NCBI GenBank assembly: GCA_014359885.1
Contig: JACIYN010000028.1
Location: 62,001 to 126,000, forward strand
Reading direction: 5' to 3'
Source of the DNA: Desulfacinum sp.
GTDB taxonomy: Bacteria > Desulfobacterota > Syntrophobacteria > Syntrophobacterales > DSM-9756
Length of the DNA stretch: 64,000 nucleotides
Positions 8,063 to 17,576 of the stretch are shown piece after piece. Positions within the stretch are counted from its first letter, which is position 1. Each line of letters opens with the position of its first letter. The notes under the pieces are model-generated. The model was not told the DNA's origin and did no database searches. It saw only the letters and a program-made list of their open reading frames with translations. A program made the position numbers and the translations under genes.

Positions 8063-9353
8063 GGCCGTGGGCGAGAAGGCGGGCGATCCGGCGGGCGGCG
8101 CCCGCATGGTTCCGGACGGCTTGCCTGCAGCGGGGGCGGGCGGCGGATGGGTCCTTTCCGCGGTCGAAGGCATCCAGGACGAACGCGGCCACATCGGCGG
8201 CTTTTCGCACCACGCGCCCGCATCCCGCCTGAAGCAAGAACGCTTCCACTTCCCTGAAGTTGAATAGATGCGGGCCCCAGCAGCAGGGAACGCCGTGCAC
8301 GGAGGCTTCCAGCGGATTGTGGCCGCCTGTGGGGACGAGGCTTCCACCGATGAAGGCCGCGTCCGCCAGGGCGTAGCACCGTGCCAGTTCCCCCAAAGTG
8401 TCCAAAATGAGAACCGGGGCGGAATCCGGCGGGTCCCGGCGGCTGCGCAAAGCCGGCTCCAACCCCGCCCGGGCGCACAAGGAAGCGATCCGGGGCGCCC
8501 GCTCCATATGGCGGGGTGCCAGGATCAGCAGCGCATGGGGGTATCGGGCCCTTACCGCGCCATGGGCTTCCAACAATAGGGATTCTTCGCCCGGGTGGGT
8601 GCTTCCGGCGATCCAGACGGGGCGCTTCCGTCCGTCTTTCCCTTCCCCGGGGAAGAGATCCAAATCCTCTCCGGCGTAACCTTCCGCCTGCATCACCACG
8701 AGATCGAATTTCAGGTTGCCCGCGGCATGAACCCGACGGGGTGGGACGCCCAGGGACCGGAACCTTTCCGCGTCCAGCCGGGACTGGGTGAAGATGGCGG
8801 AAAAATGGCGGAAAAGGGCTGCAACGAAGGGGGCGAGGCGGCGAAGGCGCCCATGGGAACGGGGAGAAAGGCGGGCGTTTACGAGCACCGCCGGGGTCTG
8901 GGCCTTCCGTAGTTCTCTCAATAAGTTGGGCCAGATGTCCGTTTCCACCAGGACGAAGAGGCTGGGCCGAAGGCCCCTCACAAGACGCCGCATGGTCCAT
9001 CCCAGGTCGTGGGGGAGGACGAAGATGTCGTCCACCAGGGCCGCCACGCGGTTCCGGGCGATCTGAAACCCCTTCTCGGTGGCTGTGGAAAAGACGATGG
9101 GCTGGTGCGGCAACCGGTCTTTGATCTCCAGGATGAGTGGTATGGCCGAGAGCGCCTCGCCCACGGAAAGCGCATGGATCCACACCGGGCGGAGAGGAAA
9201 GTCCCTCAGGCGGGGAAACTCCAATCCCAGGCGCCGCCGGTAGGTTTCCTCATACTTTCCCGAAACGGCCGCGGAAAGGCGGTAGTAGAGCCACAGCGCG
9301 GGCCAGGCCGCCGTGAGAACCGCGTTGTAGGCAAGGTGGAGAAAGGTTTCCAT
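8046..9353 (-). CDS. waaA: 3-deoxy-D-manno-octulosonic acid (Kdo) transferase
   Basis: WaaA (KdtA) transfers Kdo from CMP-Kdo to the lipid A precursor at the inner membrane. From the ATG at 9351-9353 the protein has 435 residues, the normal size. It begins with a membrane-anchor helix. WIHALSVGEALSA contains the catalytic Glu of the GT-B fold, ETDIWPNLL is a family signature, and VLVNARLSPRS and GGSLVPTGGHNPLEA mark the acceptor and CMP-Kdo sites. The frame extends upstream only through translated tandem repeats, so that start is rejected. It is the last gene of the leftward lipid A block, separated from msbA by 244 repeat-rich bases. Confidence 0.93.
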   Translation of the reverse strand: METFLHLAYNAVLTAAWPALWLYYRLSAAVSGKYEETYRRRLGLEFPRLRDFPLRPVWIHALSVGEALSAIPLILEIKDRLPHQPIVFSTATEKGFQIARNRVAALVDDIFVLPHDLGWTMRRLVRGLRPSLFVLVETDIWPNLLRELRKAQTPAVLVNARLSPRSHGRLRRLAPFVAALFRHFSAIFTQSRLDAERFRSLGVPPRRVHAAGNLKFDLVVMQAEGYAGEDLDLFPGEGKDGRKRPVWIAGSTHPGEESLLLEAHGAVRARYPHALLILAPRHMERAPRIASLCARAGLEPALRSRRDPPDSAPVLILDTLGELARCYALADAAFIGGSLVPTGGHNPLEASVHGVPCCWGPHLFNFREVEAFLLQAGCGRVVRKAADVAAFVLDAFDRGKDPSAARPRCRQAVRNHAGAARRIARLLAHGLTQRP

Positions 9354-9361
9354 GGGTTGTC

Positions 9362-9424
9362 CGTAAGTCGTAAGTCGTAAGTCGTAAGTCGTAAGTCGTG
9401 AGTCGTGAGTCGTGAGTCGTGAGT
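9362..9424. repeat. heptanucleotide tandem array (9 copies)
   Basis: Five copies of CGTAAGT are followed by four of CGTGAGT, with a strict 7-base period. The array lies in the 244-base gap between msbA and waaA. Confidence 0.95.
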
Positions 9425-9543
9425 CGTATCGCGTATGGCATGAGGCGAGACTTGTTTTTCGCAGGGTGGCGAAACAATGAGCAGGAGCGACATGGATTTC
9501 GGCTTTCGCGGGAAGGACGGGTTGAACGTCCCTGCCCATCACC

Positions 9544-9592
9544 CATCACTCATCACTCGTCACTCGTCACCCGTCACCCGTCACCCGTCACT
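9544..9592. repeat. heptanucleotide tandem array (7 copies)
   Basis: The period is 7 bases with units CATCACT, CGTCACT and CGTCACC. It ends just downstream of the msbA stop. The related unit CGAGTGA is repeated near 24190. Confidence 0.95.
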
Positions 9593-9597
9593 CCCAA

Positions 9598-11343
9598 TCA
9601 TCCGCGTTGGAACTGGATGTCGTACAGCCGGCGGTATTCCCCCCGCAGGGCCAGCAGGGCCTGGTGGGGCCCTTCTTCCACGATCCGGCCGTTGCTGATG
9701 ACCAGGATGCGGTCGGCGATCTGGATGGTGGACAGCCTGTGGGCGATCACGAAGGTGGTGCGCCCCTGCATGAGGTTTTCCAGGGCGCGTTGCACTTCCT
9801 GTTCCGCCTCGCTGTCCAGAGCGGAGGTGGCCTCGTCCAGGATCAGGATGGGGGCGTCCTTCAACAGCGCCCGGGCGATGCAGATCCTCTGTCGCTGTCC
9901 GCCCGAAAGCATGACCCCTTGTTCGCCCACCACCGTATCGAACCCGTTGGGCAGTTCCCGGATGAAATCATAGGCGTAAGCGGCCTTGGCGGCTTCGATG
10001 ATGGCCTCTTCGTCTTTCCAGGGAGCCCCGTAGGCGATGTTGTTCCGAACGGTGTCGTTGAAGAGAAAGCTCTGCTGGGTCACCATGGCGATCTGGTTTC
10101 TGAGGGATCTCAGGGTCAGGTCCCGCACGTCCATCCCGTCCACCAGGACCGCGCCGCTCGTCACATCGTAGAACCGGGGGATGAGGTTCACCAGGGTGGT
10201 TTTGCCGCCGCCGCTGCTTCCCACAAGGGCGATGATCTCACCGGGGCGGACCCGGATGTTGATGTCCTTGAGCACGGGAACGGAGTCGTAGGCGAAAGAT
10301 ACATCCCGGAACTCCACGGCGCCTTCCGCCCGCTCCAGAACCACGGCGCCGGGCTTTTCCACGATGTTACTCTTTTGGTCCAGGATTTCGTAGACCCGAA
10401 CCATGGAGGCGATGCCGGTCTGGAGGGTGCTGTTCAGTTTGTTGAGGCTTTTGACCGGCTTGTAGAGCATGAGCAGGGCCCCCAGGAAGGAGAAGAAGGT
10501 GCCGGGGGTGGACGTGCCGTTGACCACCTGGTAGCCGCCGTAGCCGATGATGGCCGAAATGCCGATGGCGCCGATGAACTCCATGAGCGGGCTGGAAAGC
10601 GCATCAATGCGCAGGGCCTTCAATTGGTAGCGGAGCACGCCCTGGTTCTGGTCCGCAAAACGGCGCTTCTCATGGTCTTCCATGGTGAAGGCCTTGACGA
10701 TTCGGACTCCGGTGAAACTTTCATGAAGGACCGTGCTGAGATTCCCCACCGTCTCCTGGCGTTTCCTGGCCAGCTTTCTCAGCCGCTTTCCGAACCGCAC
10801 CAGGGGGTAGAAGGCCAGGGGAAGCACCGCCACGGCGATGATGGCCAGCTTCCAGTTCTGGTAAAAGACCACGAAGATGAGCCCCACCACCGTGAGGGAA
10901 TCCTTGATCATGCCCGTGACCGCCCGGGTCACCGCCATCTGGATTTCCTTCACGTCGTTGGTGATGCGGCTCATGAGCACACCGGTGCTGGCCTTGTCGA
11001 AAAACCCGAGGGGCATGTCGTGGATGTGGTTGAAGAGCCGCTGGCGCAGATCCGTCACGGCCCGAAGCCCCACCGACTGGAGAAAGTAGGTGCTGCCCCA
11101 GTCGGAGAGGGCCTTGATGAGAGACACCAGAAGGAAGGCGGCCGGGAGCAGCTTGAGCATGGCCAGGTCCTTCTTGATGAAGATCTCGTCCATGGCGGGC
11201 TTGATGAGATAGGCGGTACCGGCGCTGGCGGCGGACACCAGCAGCATGCAGGTTCCGGCCAGGGCCAGGCGGCGCAGGTGGGGCCGGATGAGTTCCAAGA
11301 GGCGCCGGAGGGCCAGTTTTCCAACGGGATCTAGCAATCGCAT
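9598..11343 (-). CDS. msbA: lipid A export ABC transporter, MsbA type
   Basis: MsbA flips core-lipid A across the inner membrane. From the ATG at 11341-11343 the protein has 581 residues: a six-helix membrane domain, then an ATPase domain. The ATPase has a Walker A GSSGGGKTTL, the signature LSGGQRQRICIARAL, Walker B ILILDEATSALD and the switch His in IAHRLSTI. The start overlaps the end of lpxB by 13 bases, implying translational coupling. The longer open frame upstream is only antisense lpxB sequence. The position between lpxB and waaA supports lipid A as substrate. Confidence 0.94.
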   Translation of the reverse strand: MRLLDPVGKLALRRLLELIRPHLRRLALAGTCMLLVSAASAGTAYLIKPAMDEIFIKKDLAMLKLLPAAFLLVSLIKALSDWGSTYFLQSVGLRAVTDLRQRLFNHIHDMPLGFFDKASTGVLMSRITNDVKEIQMAVTRAVTGMIKDSLTVVGLIFVVFYQNWKLAIIAVAVLPLAFYPLVRFGKRLRKLARKRQETVGNLSTVLHESFTGVRIVKAFTMEDHEKRRFADQNQGVLRYQLKALRIDALSSPLMEFIGAIGISAIIGYGGYQVVNGTSTPGTFFSFLGALLMLYKPVKSLNKLNSTLQTGIASMVRVYEILDQKSNIVEKPGAVVLERAEGAVEFRDVSFAYDSVPVLKDINIRVRPGEIIALVGSSGGGKTTLVNLIPRFYDVTSGAVLVDGMDVRDLTLRSLRNQIAMVTQQSFLFNDTVRNNIAYGAPWKDEEAIIEAAKAAYAYDFIRELPNGFDTVVGEQGVMLSGGQRQRICIARALLKDAPILILDEATSALDSEAEQEVQRALENLMQGRTTFVIAHRLSTIQIADRILVISNGRIVEEGPHQALLALRGEYRRLYDIQFQRG

Positions 11344-12509
11344 AGGCTCAAGGCTATCCGTGCGGCACGGCGGGCGGCTCCGGGGCCGCCCACGCGGCGT
11401 TCGATCTCCCGAAGCCCCGTGATTTGTTCGTTCAGGGCTCGGGGGTCCGTCAGCAGTCGCTCCGCCTCCCCGGCGATCCGCTCGGGGGAGGCGTCTTCCT
11501 GGATGAGTTCCGGGCACACCCGGCGCCCGGCCACCAGGTTGGGAAGCCCGATGCAGGGAACCCGGATGAGAAAACGCCCGGCATGGTACTCAATGGGCGA
11601 AACTTTGTAAACGATCACCAGGGGGGTTCCCAGGAGCGCCGCCTCCAGGGTGACGGTGCCGGAGACGGCCAGCGCCACATCCGATGCGCGAAGCACCCGG
11701 TGGGTGTCCCCGTGGACGATGCGGAGGGGAAGATCCCGGACGGGGTGGACGGACGCAAAGTCGGAAGGATCCAGTTCGGCCGCGGCGGCCACAAGGAATT
11801 GAAGATTTCCATGACGGCGGTGGAGAATTCGGGCGGCCTCCACCAGCAGGGGTAGAAAAGTGCGCACTTCTCCCCGGCGGCTGCCCGGAAGGAGACAAAC
11901 CGTTCGCGAAGCGCGAAACCCTTGTTCCGGCTCATTTTCCAATCCCAGGGCCTTTCGGCACGCGGCCCTGTCCGGCACCCGGCTGAGGGTGTCCGCCAGG
12001 GGATGGCCCACGTAGTGCACCTTCATGCCGTGGCGGCGATAGAAGGCTTCCTCGAAGGGGAGAATGACGGCCATGGCGTCCACAAAGCGCTTGAGCGAAC
12101 GGATTCGTCCACGGCGCCACGCCCAGACCTGCGGGCTGATGTAGTAAAACACCTTCAGGCCGAGCCGGCGGGCCAGGCGCCCCAGCAGGAAGTTGAAATC
12201 GGGAAAGTCCACGAGGATCACCAGGTCCGGCCGTTCCGAGGCCAGGTGATCCCGGAGGGTCTTCCAGGCGCGGTAGAGGGTTCGGGCCTTGGGAAAGACC
12301 TGGAGTACGCCGATGAGGGAAAGAGCCCGGTTGTCCACCAGGACGCGGGCTCCCGCCTTTTCCAGGCGTGGACCTCCCAGGCAGCTCACCTCCAGGCGCG
12401 GATGTTCCCGGCCCATGGCCTCCACCAGGGAGGCGGCATGGAGGTCGCCCGACGCCTCTCCGGCGCTCACGAAGACCTTCAGCGGCCTCTGGGGGGCATC
12501 GATTCCCAT
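11331..12509 (-). CDS. lpxB: lipid-A-disaccharide synthase
   Basis: LpxB joins UDP-2,3-diacylglucosamine and lipid X to form the lipid A disaccharide at the membrane surface. The 392-residue length is normal. Family motifs are FVSAGEASGDLHAASL at the N-terminus, VDFPDFNFLLGR, YISPQVWAWRRGR (UDP-sugar site) and VSGTVTLEAALLGTP near the C-terminal nucleotide site. The start overlaps the upstream lpxI fusion by 31 bases, and msbA overlaps its end. With LpxI supplying lipid X, this completes the early pathway within one block. Confidence 0.96.
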   Translation of the reverse strand: MGIDAPQRPLKVFVSAGEASGDLHAASLVEAMGREHPRLEVSCLGGPRLEKAGARVLVDNRALSLIGVLQVFPKARTLYRAWKTLRDHLASERPDLVILVDFPDFNFLLGRLARRLGLKVFYYISPQVWAWRRGRIRSLKRFVDAMAVILPFEEAFYRRHGMKVHYVGHPLADTLSRVPDRAACRKALGLENEPEQGFRASRTVCLLPGSRRGEVRTFLPLLVEAARILHRRHGNLQFLVAAAAELDPSDFASVHPVRDLPLRIVHGDTHRVLRASDVALAVSGTVTLEAALLGTPLVIVYKVSPIEYHAGRFLIRVPCIGLPNLVAGRRVCPELIQEDASPERIAGEAERLLTDPRALNEQITGLREIERRVGGPGAARRAARIALSLCDC

Positions 12510-14389
12510 GCCTTCCGGATCCGATCGTTGATCTGTTGGGAGATGTCGAGGGCCACCTTGAGGGCCATCATGGCCTGGCGACCGTCCACGACGGGCCGCG
12601 ACCGGGATCGGACCGCCTGGAGGAAGGCGGCGATCTCCTGTTCCAGGGCGTCGTAGTCCACCACGTCCAGCTCTTCGGTGGAGATCTCGGGATAGCCGGA
12701 ATCGTCGGGAGGCTCTTCCGTTCGAAAAGAAAAGGCCCGGCGGTTGGCGTAGTCGCAGACGAGATAGCGGTTTTCCTGGAACAGACGCAGGCGGCGCAGA
12801 TTCTTGAGGGAGATGCGGCTGGCCGTGAGGTTGGCCACGGCCCCGTTTTGGAATTCGATCCGCACGTTGGCGATGTCAGGAAGGGAGGTGAGCACCGGAA
12901 CGCCCGAGGCGGAAATGCCGGCGATGGGAGACTGCACCAGATGCAGGGCGATGTCGATGTCGTGGATCATGAGATCCAAAATCACGTCCACTTCCAGGCT
13001 CCGCTCGTTGAAGAGGGCCAGCCGGTGGGCTTCCAGGAAAAGCGGGTTTGTCACGTGGGGTTCCACGGCCCGAAAGGCGGGGTTGAACCGTTCCAGGTGG
13101 CCCACCTGAAAGATGAGGCCCCTTTCGTCCGCAAGGCGGACCAGTTCCTGGGCTTCTTCCAGGGAACGGGTGACCGGTTTTTCCACCAGTACGTGAACGC
13201 CGGCCTCCAGAAAATCCCGGGCAATGTCGAAATGGGACGGCGTGGGGGTGGCGATGCTCACCGCATCCACCTTGCCGAGAAGTTCGCGGTAGTCTTCCAA
13301 CGCCCGGCACTGGAACCGCTCTGCAATCGATTGGGCCTGTTGAGGATTGGTGTCCACCACGGCCACGAGATCCGCTTCCGGAAGGCGCGCCACCTTTTCC
13401 GCGTGGAATTTGCCCAGGTAGCCCACCCCGATGACGGCGACCCTGAGGGCGTCCGGGAGAGGCGGCGCCAGGGCGATGGGCTGGGCCACCGCGCGCATCT
13501 CGCCGAGCCGGGAGGAGGGAGGAGGTTCGACTCGTGCCTTTTCCGGCTTTTCCTTGGAGCCTTCCTGAGGATCGCGGACGGCCACCACCGTGATGCCCGC
13601 CCGGTCGGCTTCGCGGATCACCCGCTCCCGGTCGAAGAGCAGGGTCTTTCCCGCCTCGATCACCAGCACCCGGGCTTTCACTTCTTTCATGGTTTCGATG
13701 GTCTGGAGCCCCACGGCGGGCACGTCGAAGCGAAGATCCTGGATGGGCTTGCTCACCTTGACCACCACGGCCCCTTCGCGGCACAGCCTGCCGCCCCGCA
13801 GGATGGTGGCATCCGTTCCGTCGATCCCTTCCACGGCCAGCACGGCCTGGTCCTTGACCACCAGGCATTGGCCGATGTCCAGATGCCCCACGGCCTTGGC
13901 CATGTCCCAGCCGAAGGCCACGTCGCGCTTTTCCTTGGCGTTCAGTCGCCTGCGGGTGAGGATGCCTTCGGGAGCCAGCAAGGTGGGGAGAAAAAGGGTG
14001 GAGGGCTCGATGAGGATTCCCTCGCTTTCCAGTTCCTGGGCCAGGGCGCGAAGGAGGAAGTCGTCCTTCTTGTTGTGGAGTTTGCCCAGGAGCTTGAAAG
14101 CGCGCCAGTCCGGCCGGATGCGGGCGTAGAGCTTGGTCTTGTTGATGGCGCCGGCCATGGCGGCCCGCGTGACCCCCGCCTTCTTGAAGGCCTGGATGAG
14201 CTTGTTGAGCTGGCCCAGTTTGATGAGGTGGAACCGGTCCACGTGGTCCGCCACCCGCAGGTCCGTCTCCCCGTCGAAGCCCACGGCCACCACGCTGTAT
14301 CCCGCCTGCCGGGCCCCTTCAGCAAAAAGGAGCGGAAACTGCCCGCCCCCTGCGATCAAGCCGATGCGTCGTGCTGTGTCCTGGTTCAT
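12479..14389 (-). CDS. lpxI: LpxI (UDP-2,3-diacylglucosamine diphosphatase) fused to Gfo/Idh/MocA oxidoreductase
   Basis: Residues 1 to about 272 match LpxI, which hydrolyses UDP-2,3-diacylglucosamine to lipid X. Signatures are RIGLIAGGGQFPLLFAEGA, AMAGAINKTKLYA and the C-terminal AVGLQTIETMKEVKA. A Pro/Ala-rich linker follows (273-315). Residues 316-636 are an NAD(P)-dependent oxidoreductase with a Rossmann GVGYLGKFHAE and the catalytic-region EKPVTRS of Gfo/Idh/MocA enzymes. The two activities are normally separate proteins. The second half might resemble GnnA, which oxidises UDP-GlcNAc for amide-linked lipid A, but no GnnB transaminase is nearby. The frame is continuous with no stop at the junction. 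Confidence 0.9.
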   Translation of the reverse strand: MNQDTARRIGLIAGGGQFPLLFAEGARQAGYSVVAVGFDGETDLRVADHVDRFHLIKLGQLNKLIQAFKKAGVTRAAMAGAINKTKLYARIRPDWRAFKLLGKLHNKKDDFLLRALAQELESEGILIEPSTLFLPTLLAPEGILTRRRLNAKEKRDVAFGWDMAKAVGHLDIGQCLVVKDQAVLAVEGIDGTDATILRGGRLCREGAVVVKVSKPIQDLRFDVPAVGLQTIETMKEVKARVLVIEAGKTLLFDRERVIREADRAGITVVAVRDPQEGSKEKPEKARVEPPPSSRLGEMRAVAQPIALAPPLPDALRVAVIGVGYLGKFHAEKVARLPEADLVAVVDTNPQQAQSIAERFQCRALEDYRELLGKVDAVSIATPTPSHFDIARDFLEAGVHVLVEKPVTRSLEEAQELVRLADERGLIFQVGHLERFNPAFRAVEPHVTNPLFLEAHRLALFNERSLEVDVILDLMIHDIDIALHLVQSPIAGISASGVPVLTSLPDIANVRIEFQNGAVANLTASRISLKNLRRLRLFQENRYLVCDYANRRAFSFRTEEPPDDSGYPEISTEELDVVDYDALEQEIAAFLQAVRSRSRPVVDGRQAMMALKVALDISQQINDRIRKAWESMPPRGR

Positions 14390-14408
14390 GCATCCCGTCC
14401 GTTTGGTC

Positions 14409-15182
14409 TCAGCGGGTCAGCCCCCTTTGGGATCCCGCCACGAAATCCAGCAGGCACTTCACCTCCGCGATGTGCCCCAGTTCCTCCTGGATCTGTCGGG
14501 TGGCTTCGGCCACGGTGAGGCCGGATCGAAACAGAACCTTGTAGGCCTTTTTCAAACCCTGGATGGCTTCCGAAGAAAAGCCCTTGCGCTTGAGGCCCAC
14601 CGTGTTGGGGCCGTAGAGTTTGGCCGGATAGCCCGTGGCCAGCATGTAGGGCGGAATGTCTTTCTTGATGCCCGCCTTGGCGCCGATGTAGGCGTGGGTG
14701 CCGATCCGGGCGAACTGGTGCACGGCGGCCAGGCCCCCCACGATGGCGTGGTCCTCGATCAGCACGTGGCCGGCCAGCATGGCCGCGTTGGCCATGATCA
14801 CGTGGTTCTGCAGGATGCAGTCGTGGGCCACGTGCACGTAGGCCATGATCAGGTTGCCGTTGCCGATGCGGGTCACGCCGCCGCCGCCTTCCGTTCCCCG
14901 ATGGATGGTGGCGTATTCACGGATGATGTTGTTGTCGCCGATCTCCACGCGCGTGGGTCCGCCCTTGTATTTCAGGTCCTGGGGCGGGAACCCGATGGAG
15001 GCGAAGGAACTGATCTGGTTGTTCCTGCCGATTTGGGTCCAGCCGTCGATGACGGTGTGCGAGCCCACCACGGTGCCCGTATCGATCTGCACGTTGGGGC
15101 CGATGACGGCATAGGGTCCGATGGTGACGCCCTCAGCCAGCTCGGCCTTGGGATCCACAACTGCTGTCGGGTGAATGGTCAT
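14409..15182 (-). CDS. lpxA: UDP-N-acetylglucosamine acyltransferase
   Basis: LpxA adds the first 3-hydroxyacyl chain to UDP-GlcNAc in lipid A synthesis. The 257-residue protein is built of left-handed beta-helix hexapeptides from HPTAVVDPKAELAEG onward. It has the catalytic His in AYVHVAHDC, the extra loop GFPPQDLKYKG typical of LpxA, and the C-terminal helical domain. It starts 28 bases after fabZ ends. Confidence 0.97.
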   Translation of the reverse strand: MTIHPTAVVDPKAELAEGVTIGPYAVIGPNVQIDTGTVVGSHTVIDGWTQIGRNNQISSFASIGFPPQDLKYKGGPTRVEIGDNNIIREYATIHRGTEGGGGVTRIGNGNLIMAYVHVAHDCILQNHVIMANAAMLAGHVLIEDHAIVGGLAAVHQFARIGTHAYIGAKAGIKKDIPPYMLATGYPAKLYGPNTVGLKRKGFSSEAIQGLKKAYKVLFRSGLTVAEATRQIQEELGHIAEVKCLLDFVAGSQRGLTR

Positions 15183-15210
15183 GGAAGGTAGCGTCCTCTT
15201 TCGTCGTTCG

Positions 15211-15639
15211 TCACGGTTCGATGGTTGCCATGAGTTCTCCTTCGGCCGCCAGGTGATCGCCCACGTAGGCCTCGCCCTTCATCTTGAAGACGGGACCTTT
15301 TCGCCGAAGGACCTTGAGCTTCAAAATCAGTTGATCTCCGGGCCGGACGGGCCGGCGGAACCGCACCTTGTCCATGCCCATGAAATAGACGGGCTTGCCG
15401 GCGTCCGAGCCCAGCATGGTGAAGGCCAGGATGCCGCCCGCCTGGGCCAGGGCTTCCATGATGAGCACCCCGGGCATGATGGGGTGTCCGGGAAAATGCC
15501 CCTGGAAGAAGGGCTCGTTGATGGTCACGTTCTTAAGCCCCACGATTTCCTCTTCCCCCATCTCCAGAATGCGATCCACGAGAAGAAAAGGATACCGGTG
15601 GGGCAGGCTGGCGATGATTTCTTCAATCGTCTTTTCCAT
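15211..15639 (-). CDS. fabZ: 3-hydroxyacyl-[acyl-carrier-protein] dehydratase
   Basis: FabZ dehydrates 3-hydroxyacyl-ACP in fatty-acid elongation and competes with LpxA and LpxD for the same substrate. The 142-residue hot-dog protein shows LPHRYPFLLVDRI, the active-site His in FFQGHFPGHPIMPGV and the active-site Glu in LIMEALAQAGG. Its start overlaps the end of lpxD by 17 bases. The lpxD-fabZ-lpxA order is conserved in many Gram-negative bacteria. Confidence 0.97.
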   Translation of the reverse strand: MEKTIEEIIASLPHRYPFLLVDRILEMGEEEIVGLKNVTINEPFFQGHFPGHPIMPGVLIMEALAQAGGILAFTMLGSDAGKPVYFMGMDKVRFRRPVRPGDQLILKLKVLRRKGPVFKMKGEAYVGDHLAAEGELMATIEP

Positions 15640-16681
15640 GGCGTCCCAATTCCTTTTCCAGGGCGTCCACCCGCTCCCTCAACCGGGCCAGCTCGTCTCG
15701 CAGGCGTGGCAACCTCTTCCAGTTGGCGTAATTGCGGAACCATTCCTTGTGCGGGATGGCGGGGATGCCCAAAAGATCTTGTCCCGGAGGCACCGAATGG
15801 GCGATGGCGGACTTGGCGCCGATCCGCACCCCGTCGCCCACCGTGAGGTGGCCGGCGATGCCCACCTGACCGCCCAACACCACGTGCCTTCCCAGGGTGA
15901 CGCTCCCAGAGATGCCCACCTGGGCAACGATGATGGAGTGCTCGCCGATGTCCACGTTGTGGGCGATCTGGACCAGGTTGTCGATCTTGGTGCCCCGGCC
16001 GATGCGGGTCACGCCGAAAGTGGCCCGGTCCACGGCGCAGTTGGCCCCGATCTCCACATCATCCTCGATCACCACGATCCCCGTCTGGGGGATCTTGGTG
16101 GATCGGCCCTGGTCGTCCTGGGCGAACCCGAAGCCGTCGCTTCCGATGACCGTCCCCGAATGGATGATCACCCGGTCGCCGATCCGGCACCCGTCCAGGA
16201 TGGTCACGTTCGGGTGGATCAGGCACTCCTCTCCCACCGTCACGTTGCCGGCGATGTGCACGTGGCCGTAGATCCGGGTGCCGGACCCGACGGAAGATCC
16301 CGGTCCCACGTGGACCAGCGGTCCCAGGGCCGCATCGGGGGCGATGCGGGCATCCGCAGCCACCACGGCCGTGGGGTGAATGCCCACGGGAAGATCGGGC
16401 GGCTCATGGAAAAGCTGGGCCGCCTTGGCCATGGTCCAATAGGGATTGGAAGAAAGCAGCCGGGGCCGGTCCACTCCCGGGACGGACGGGTGCACGATGA
16501 CGGCTCCCGCCCGGCTCGATTCCAGCTGACTCTTGTACTTGGGGTTGGCCAGAAAGCTCAGCTGGTCCGGGCCGGCCGCCTGCAGCGGGCCCACTCCCCG
16601 GATGACCAGATCCGGCGGGCCCTGGCGTTCCACTCCCAGAAGTTCCGCCATCTGCTGCAGCGTGTACTCTTTCTTTGCCAT
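15623..16681 (-). CDS. lpxD: UDP-3-O-acylglucosamine N-acyltransferase
   Basis: LpxD adds the N-linked acyl chain in lipid A synthesis. From the ATG at 16679-16681 it has 352 residues. It has the N-terminal uridine-binding domain, with FLANPKYKSQL and GIHPTAVVAADARI marking the entry to the hexapeptide helix. The catalytic His is in DNLVQIAHNVDIG, and a C-terminal coiled helix (LRDELARLRERVDALEKE) closes the protein. The upstream in-frame start is rejected because it reads through antisense sequence. Confidence 0.95.
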   Translation of the reverse strand: MAKKEYTLQQMAELLGVERQGPPDLVIRGVGPLQAAGPDQLSFLANPKYKSQLESSRAGAVIVHPSVPGVDRPRLLSSNPYWTMAKAAQLFHEPPDLPVGIHPTAVVAADARIAPDAALGPLVHVGPGSSVGSGTRIYGHVHIAGNVTVGEECLIHPNVTILDGCRIGDRVIIHSGTVIGSDGFGFAQDDQGRSTKIPQTGIVVIEDDVEIGANCAVDRATFGVTRIGRGTKIDNLVQIAHNVDIGEHSIIVAQVGISGSVTLGRHVVLGGQVGIAGHLTVGDGVRIGAKSAIAHSVPPGQDLLGIPAIPHKEWFRNYANWKRLPRLRDELARLRERVDALEKELGRHGKDD

Positions 16682-16736
16682 AGGGTCGCCGTCCGTTTCG
16701 CGATCTCCTCTTTCCCCATGGCGAGGCCGGGGACCG

Positions 16737-17270
16737 TTACTTTTTCGGCTTCGCCTTGTCAAGCTCTTTGATGATGTCCTTGGTCAGGTCCGTCTTTTCC
16801 GTGGCATAGACCAGACCGCCCTTCTGGACCTCAAAGATGTAGTCGTACTTTTCCTTCTTGCCCATGGACTGGACGATCTCGATGACCTTGTCGATGATCG
16901 GCTTGGTCAGATCCTGGCTGAGCTTGTTGAGTTCGGCGTTGGTCTGCATGAGGAGCTTTTCGCCTTCCATCTGCATCTGCCGGAGTTCCAGGATCTTTTC
17001 CTTCTTGGCCTTGTCGTCCAGGAGCGCCTGTTGTTTTTCGAAGGCTTGCTTGGAGTCCTCAAATTCCTTGGCCTTGTCCCGCACCTGGCTCTGCAGGGCC
17101 GCCTTCTTGGCCGCAAATTCCGCCTTGGCCTCCTTGCCCCACTGGGACTGGTCCAGGACGGCCTGCAGGTCGAAGTAGCCGATCTTGAGGGATGCAGCCT
17201 GGGCCGAAACCGCGGAAAGCAAGAGAGCGCAGATAGCGATCAGGGCCACCCATACGCGTTGTGTCCTCAT
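16737..17270 (-). CDS. skp: periplasmic chaperone Skp/OmpH
   Basis: Skp escorts unfolded outer-membrane proteins through the periplasm to BamA. The 177-residue precursor has a signal peptide ending SAQA before ASLKIGYFDLQAVLDQS. A long charged coiled-coil (residues ~45-125) forms the tentacles, and the protein ends in Lys-rich sequence. Size and design match the family. It sits between bamA and lpxD as in many proteobacteria, 55 bases before lpxD but 416 bases after bamA. Confidence 0.93.
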   Translation of the reverse strand: MRTQRVWVALIAICALLLSAVSAQAASLKIGYFDLQAVLDQSQWGKEAKAEFAAKKAALQSQVRDKAKEFEDSKQAFEKQQALLDDKAKKEKILELRQMQMEGEKLLMQTNAELNKLSQDLTKPIIDKVIEIVQSMGKKEKYDYIFEVQKGGLVYATEKTDLTKDIIKELDKAKPKK

Positions 17271-17576
17271 GAAAAATTCCTCCTTACCTTTCGTTGAAGT
17301 GCCTTTGTTTCTGACTGCCTCTGCCCACAGAGGGCAACCATTTTATCGCTTATGGGGTGCCCGGCAAAGGCGTTCCGCTCAACCTACCGGAAAAAAACCT
17401 CTTTCTTCTCAACCGAGGGGCTTCAGGCCCCGGGAAAGCGGTTCTCGAAAAAGCCCGGGAGAGCGGGGGATCGCCTTCGTGGCTCCTTCGGGAAAACGAT
17501 TCCGGGGCATCCCGCTTTCCCGAAAACGGACCGTGCGGCTCGCGCCGAGCAGCCCCGGTGAAGGCGCGGAAACCGT

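Noticed and set aside
9362..9592. The heptad arrays as a CRISPR array.
   Set aside because: Units are 7 bases with no spacers and no cas genes.
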